Of a stretch of 52,904 nucleotides of DNA, positions 50,942 through 52,904 are shown piece by piece. This DNA comes from an uncultured Pelagibacteraceae bacterium (GTDB lineage: Bacteria; Pseudomonadota; Alphaproteobacteria; Pelagibacterales; Pelagibacteraceae), in NCBI GenBank assembly GCA_902560185.1, contig CACEKW010000005.1, positions 1 to 52,904 on the forward strand, in the 5' to 3' direction. Every line of letters begins with the position of its first letter. Position 1 is the first letter of the stretch. The notes under the pieces were generated by a model. The model was not told where the DNA came from and made no database searches. It saw only the letters and a program-made list of their open reading frames with translations. A program made the translations under genes and the position numbers.

Positions 50942-52904
50942 ATGATTACCCAATTTTATCAAAATTTTATTCTTAAAAATCCCAAATTCATTTTAATAAT
51001 CTTAATTATAGCCCTATTTACTTTTGGCTATTACTCTAAAGATTTTAAATTAGACGCCTCATCAGAGACATTACTAATTGAGGGAGATCCAGACCTTGAA
51101 TATCTAAAAGAAATTACAAATAGGTATGGGTCAAAGGAATTTTTAATACTAACTTATACCCCTAACGAAGGAATGATCTCTAATGTTTCTATAAATAACC
51201 TTCTCAGTTTAAAATACAAAATTCAAAGTTTAAACTGGGTTCATAGTGTTATTACACTTTTAGATATCCCTTTATTAAATAATTCAGATGCACCTTTGCA
51301 AGAAAGATTAGAAAATTTTAAAACTTTAAAGGATGAAGATATAGATAAAGAAAGGGGATTTAATGAGATTTTAAGTAGCCCTGTATTTAGAAATTTTGTT
51401 ATTAGCGAGGATGGTAAAACCTCTGGTATCATAGTTAATATCAAAGATAATAAATCAATAGAAAATATTTCTAATAAAACGAAAGAAGAAATTGAAGCTC
51501 ATAAAGACTTTATAAAAAAACAAAATCATCAAAATATTCTTGAAATTAGAGATGTGATTAAAAGTTACAATAATATTGGAAAAATAAATCTAGGTGGAAT
51601 TCCTATGATTGCCGACGATATGATGACATTTATTAAAAGTGATATTGTGGTTTTTGGATTTGGTGTTTTATTATTTATTATCGCAACATTATGGTTTGTA
51701 TTTAGAAAACTAATTTGGATTATCGTTCCCATAAGTAGTTGTTTTTTTTCAGTAATAATCATGACAGGTTTGCTTGGGTTATTAGGGTGGAAAGTTACAG
51801 TTATTTCATCAAACTTCATTGCGTTAATGTTAATTTTAACAATGGCGATGAATATTCACATGAGTACAAGATTTTTACAAATTAAAGAAATTCATCCAAA
51901 TAAAAAAATTATAGAGCTAATTACTTTAACAACTAATAAAATGTTTTGGCCAATTTTATATACTGCTTTAACAACTATAATTGCCTTTTTATCTTTAATC
52001 TTCAGTGAAATAAAACCAATTATTGATTTTGGTTGGATGATGACCTTGGGTTTGATTACATCATTTGTTATTACCTTTACATTACTTCCATCTCTAATTA
52101 ACTTTATGCCTAAAGAAAAAATATTTCAAAAAAAACAAGAAGAGTCAAAAATTACCTCTTTCTTTGCACAAATTTCACTAAATAATCACAAAACAATTTT
52201 TACCCTAACTATTGTAGTTATCATTTTTAGTTTAATCGGTATAAGCAGACTAGAAGTTGAGAATAGTTTCATTAATTATTTCAGTAAAAAAACTGAAATT
52301 TATAAAGGAATGAAACTTATAGATGAAAAATTGGGTGGAACAACTCCACTTGAAGTAATTTTAAAGTTTCCAAAGAAAGAAAACAAGAAAACTGATGATG
52401 AAGATGATTTTGAAGATTGGGGAGATGAAGAAAATGAGAATGATGATAAATACTGGTTTACCAAAGATAAAATAGATAAAATTTCCTCTGTTCATAACTA
52501 TCTAGATGATTTGCCTCAAGTTGGAAAAGTTTTATCATTTTCATCAATAATCGATGTAGCAACAATGCTAAATAATAATAAGCCCTTAGGAACATTAGAA
52601 ATGGGTGTACTTTATTCAAAAATACCCGAAAGTATTAAGACTGAAATAGTTGATCCATATATTTCCATAAAAGACAATGAGGCAAGAATTAATCTAAGGA
52701 TCATAGACTCCCAAGAAAATTTAAGGAGAAACGACCTAATAAAAAAAATTAATTATGACTTGAAAAATAAGTTGGGTTTAAAAGAAAGTGAGTACAAACT
52801 TGGTGGTGTTTTAATTTTATTTAATAACTTACTCCAAAGTCTTTTTAAATCTCAAATACTTACTTTAGGTTTAGTGATGATTGGAATATTTGGGATGTTC
52901 GTAG
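50942..52904 (+). CDS. RND/MMPL-family membrane protein, 3' end missing
   Basis: The ORF runs open from the ATG at 50942 to the window edge (654 codons), so the protein is truncated here. It has one N-terminal helix (about 14-31), a periplasmic domain (about 35-230) and a cluster of five helices (about 235-400) with MAMNIHMSTRFLQI, the sterol-sensing-like core of MMPL/RND proteins. A second helix follows near 420, then a second periplasmic domain. The latter begins with an unusual acidic stretch around residues 483-503 (rich in Asp, Glu and Asn). A helix starts again at the window edge. Function is unknown; HpnN-like lipid exporters are one possibility. Confidence 0.82.
   Translation, partial: MITQFYQNFILKNPKFILIILIIALFTFGYYSKDFKLDASSETLLIEGDPDLEYLKEITNRYGSKEFLILTYTPNEGMISNVSINNLLSLKYKIQSLNWVHSVITLLDIPLLNNSDAPLQERLENFKTLKDEDIDKERGFNEILSSPVFRNFVISEDGKTSGIIVNIKDNKSIENISNKTKEEIEAHKDFIKKQNHQNILEIRDVIKSYNNIGKINLGGIPMIADDMMTFIKSDIVVFGFGVLLFIIATLWFVFRKLIWIIVPISSCFFSVIIMTGLLGLLGWKVTVISSNFIALMLILTMAMNIHMSTRFLQIKEIHPNKKIIELITLTTNKMFWPILYTALTTIIAFLSLIFSEIKPIIDFGWMMTLGLITSFVITFTLLPSLINFMPKEKIFQKKQEESKITSFFAQISLNNHKTIFTLTIVVIIFSLIGISRLEVENSFINYFSKKTEIYKGMKLIDEKLGGTTPLEVILKFPKKENKKTDDEDDFEDWGDEENENDDKYWFTKDKIDKISSVHNYLDDLPQVGKVLSFSSIIDVATMLNNNKPLGTLEMGVLYSKIPESIKTEIVDPYISIKDNEARINLRIIDSQENLRRNDLIKKINYDLKNKLGLKESEYKLGGVLILFNNLLQSLFKSQILTLGLVMIGIFGMFV

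Noticed and set aside
1-52904. tRNA, rRNA, CRISPR arrays, insertion sequences, integrases or attachment sites
   Set aside because: No cloverleaf, regular repeat-spacer array, transposase or integrase ORF, or terminal repeats were found; the spacers are too short and are otherwise explained.

Overview
The window is about 53 kb of A+T-rich (by eye near 70% AT), very tightly packed chromosome. Gene content and order point to an alphaproteobacterium of the SAR11 / Pelagibacterales type: NDUFA12 and DUF2155 genes beside accC-accB-aroQ, mrcA next to prfB and rne, a SUF operon led by an IscR-like regulator, AsmA-like and DUF2066 proteins, many 1-16 bp gene overlaps and almost no intergenic DNA. I see no rRNA, tRNA, CRISPR, IS, prophage or integrase. 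This is core chromosome, apart from a small accessory-looking sugar/polyol block at the left end. The taxon is inferred from sequence character and synteny, not from a database search.

Layout. 1-3442 (+): the 3' end of an inositol 2-dehydrogenase-like gene, then a sugar/inositol-type ABC importer (binding protein, hairpin terminator, permease, ATPase). 3511-7783: a GYD-domain protein, convergent with an aldehyde dehydrogenase / DUF779 / thioesterase cluster, then an EamA transporter and a YbaK-like deacylase. 7925-9331: glnA, meeting head-on a 56-residue ORF (9335-9505, -) that appears to be transcribed as a leaderless mRNA. 9572-15737 (-): a complete iscR-sufB-C-D-S-U-T-A operon. 15872-18947: an alpha/beta hydrolase, anmK and tyrS. 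18944-24558 (-): mrcA, prfB (with a programmed +1 frameshift) and an AsmA-like protein. 24652-26445: an RNase E/G. 26438-29647: thiS-thiG diverging from aroQ-accB-accC. 29644-33088: DUF2155 and NDUFA12 proteins, an orphan NrdJb-like TSCPD protein and aspS. 33089-36826: an Hda-like protein and DUF2066 protein diverging from purM-purN, then ndk. 36819-45677: pepA diverging from lptF-lptG-lptD-surA-pdxA-rsmA. 45672-48260 (-): fabD-fabG-acpP-gmk. 48348-50920: rpsF-rpsR-rplI-dnaB. 50942 to the right edge: a truncated RND/MMPL-family membrane protein.

How the genes work together. The SUF operon is a one-stop Fe-S cluster assembly system under its own Fe-S sensing repressor candidate. The lpt block joins the permease pair LptFG with the outer-membrane translocon LptD and its probable chaperone SurA. 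The fab block supplies malonyl-ACP, the first reductase and ACP itself, while accBC supplies malonyl-CoA. mrcA and anmK serve peptidoglycan synthesis and recycling. The remainder is translation, replication and purine synthesis.

I do not see an undescribed multigene system. The most interesting signals are small-scale: the leaderless small ORF, an RNase E lacking its Zn-link cysteines, an RNA stem between the aldehyde dehydrogenase and DUF779 genes, the thiS/thiG sequence in which the diglycine codons double as a Shine-Dalgarno site, the orphan NrdJb-like domain, and dyads upstream of iscR and glnA.
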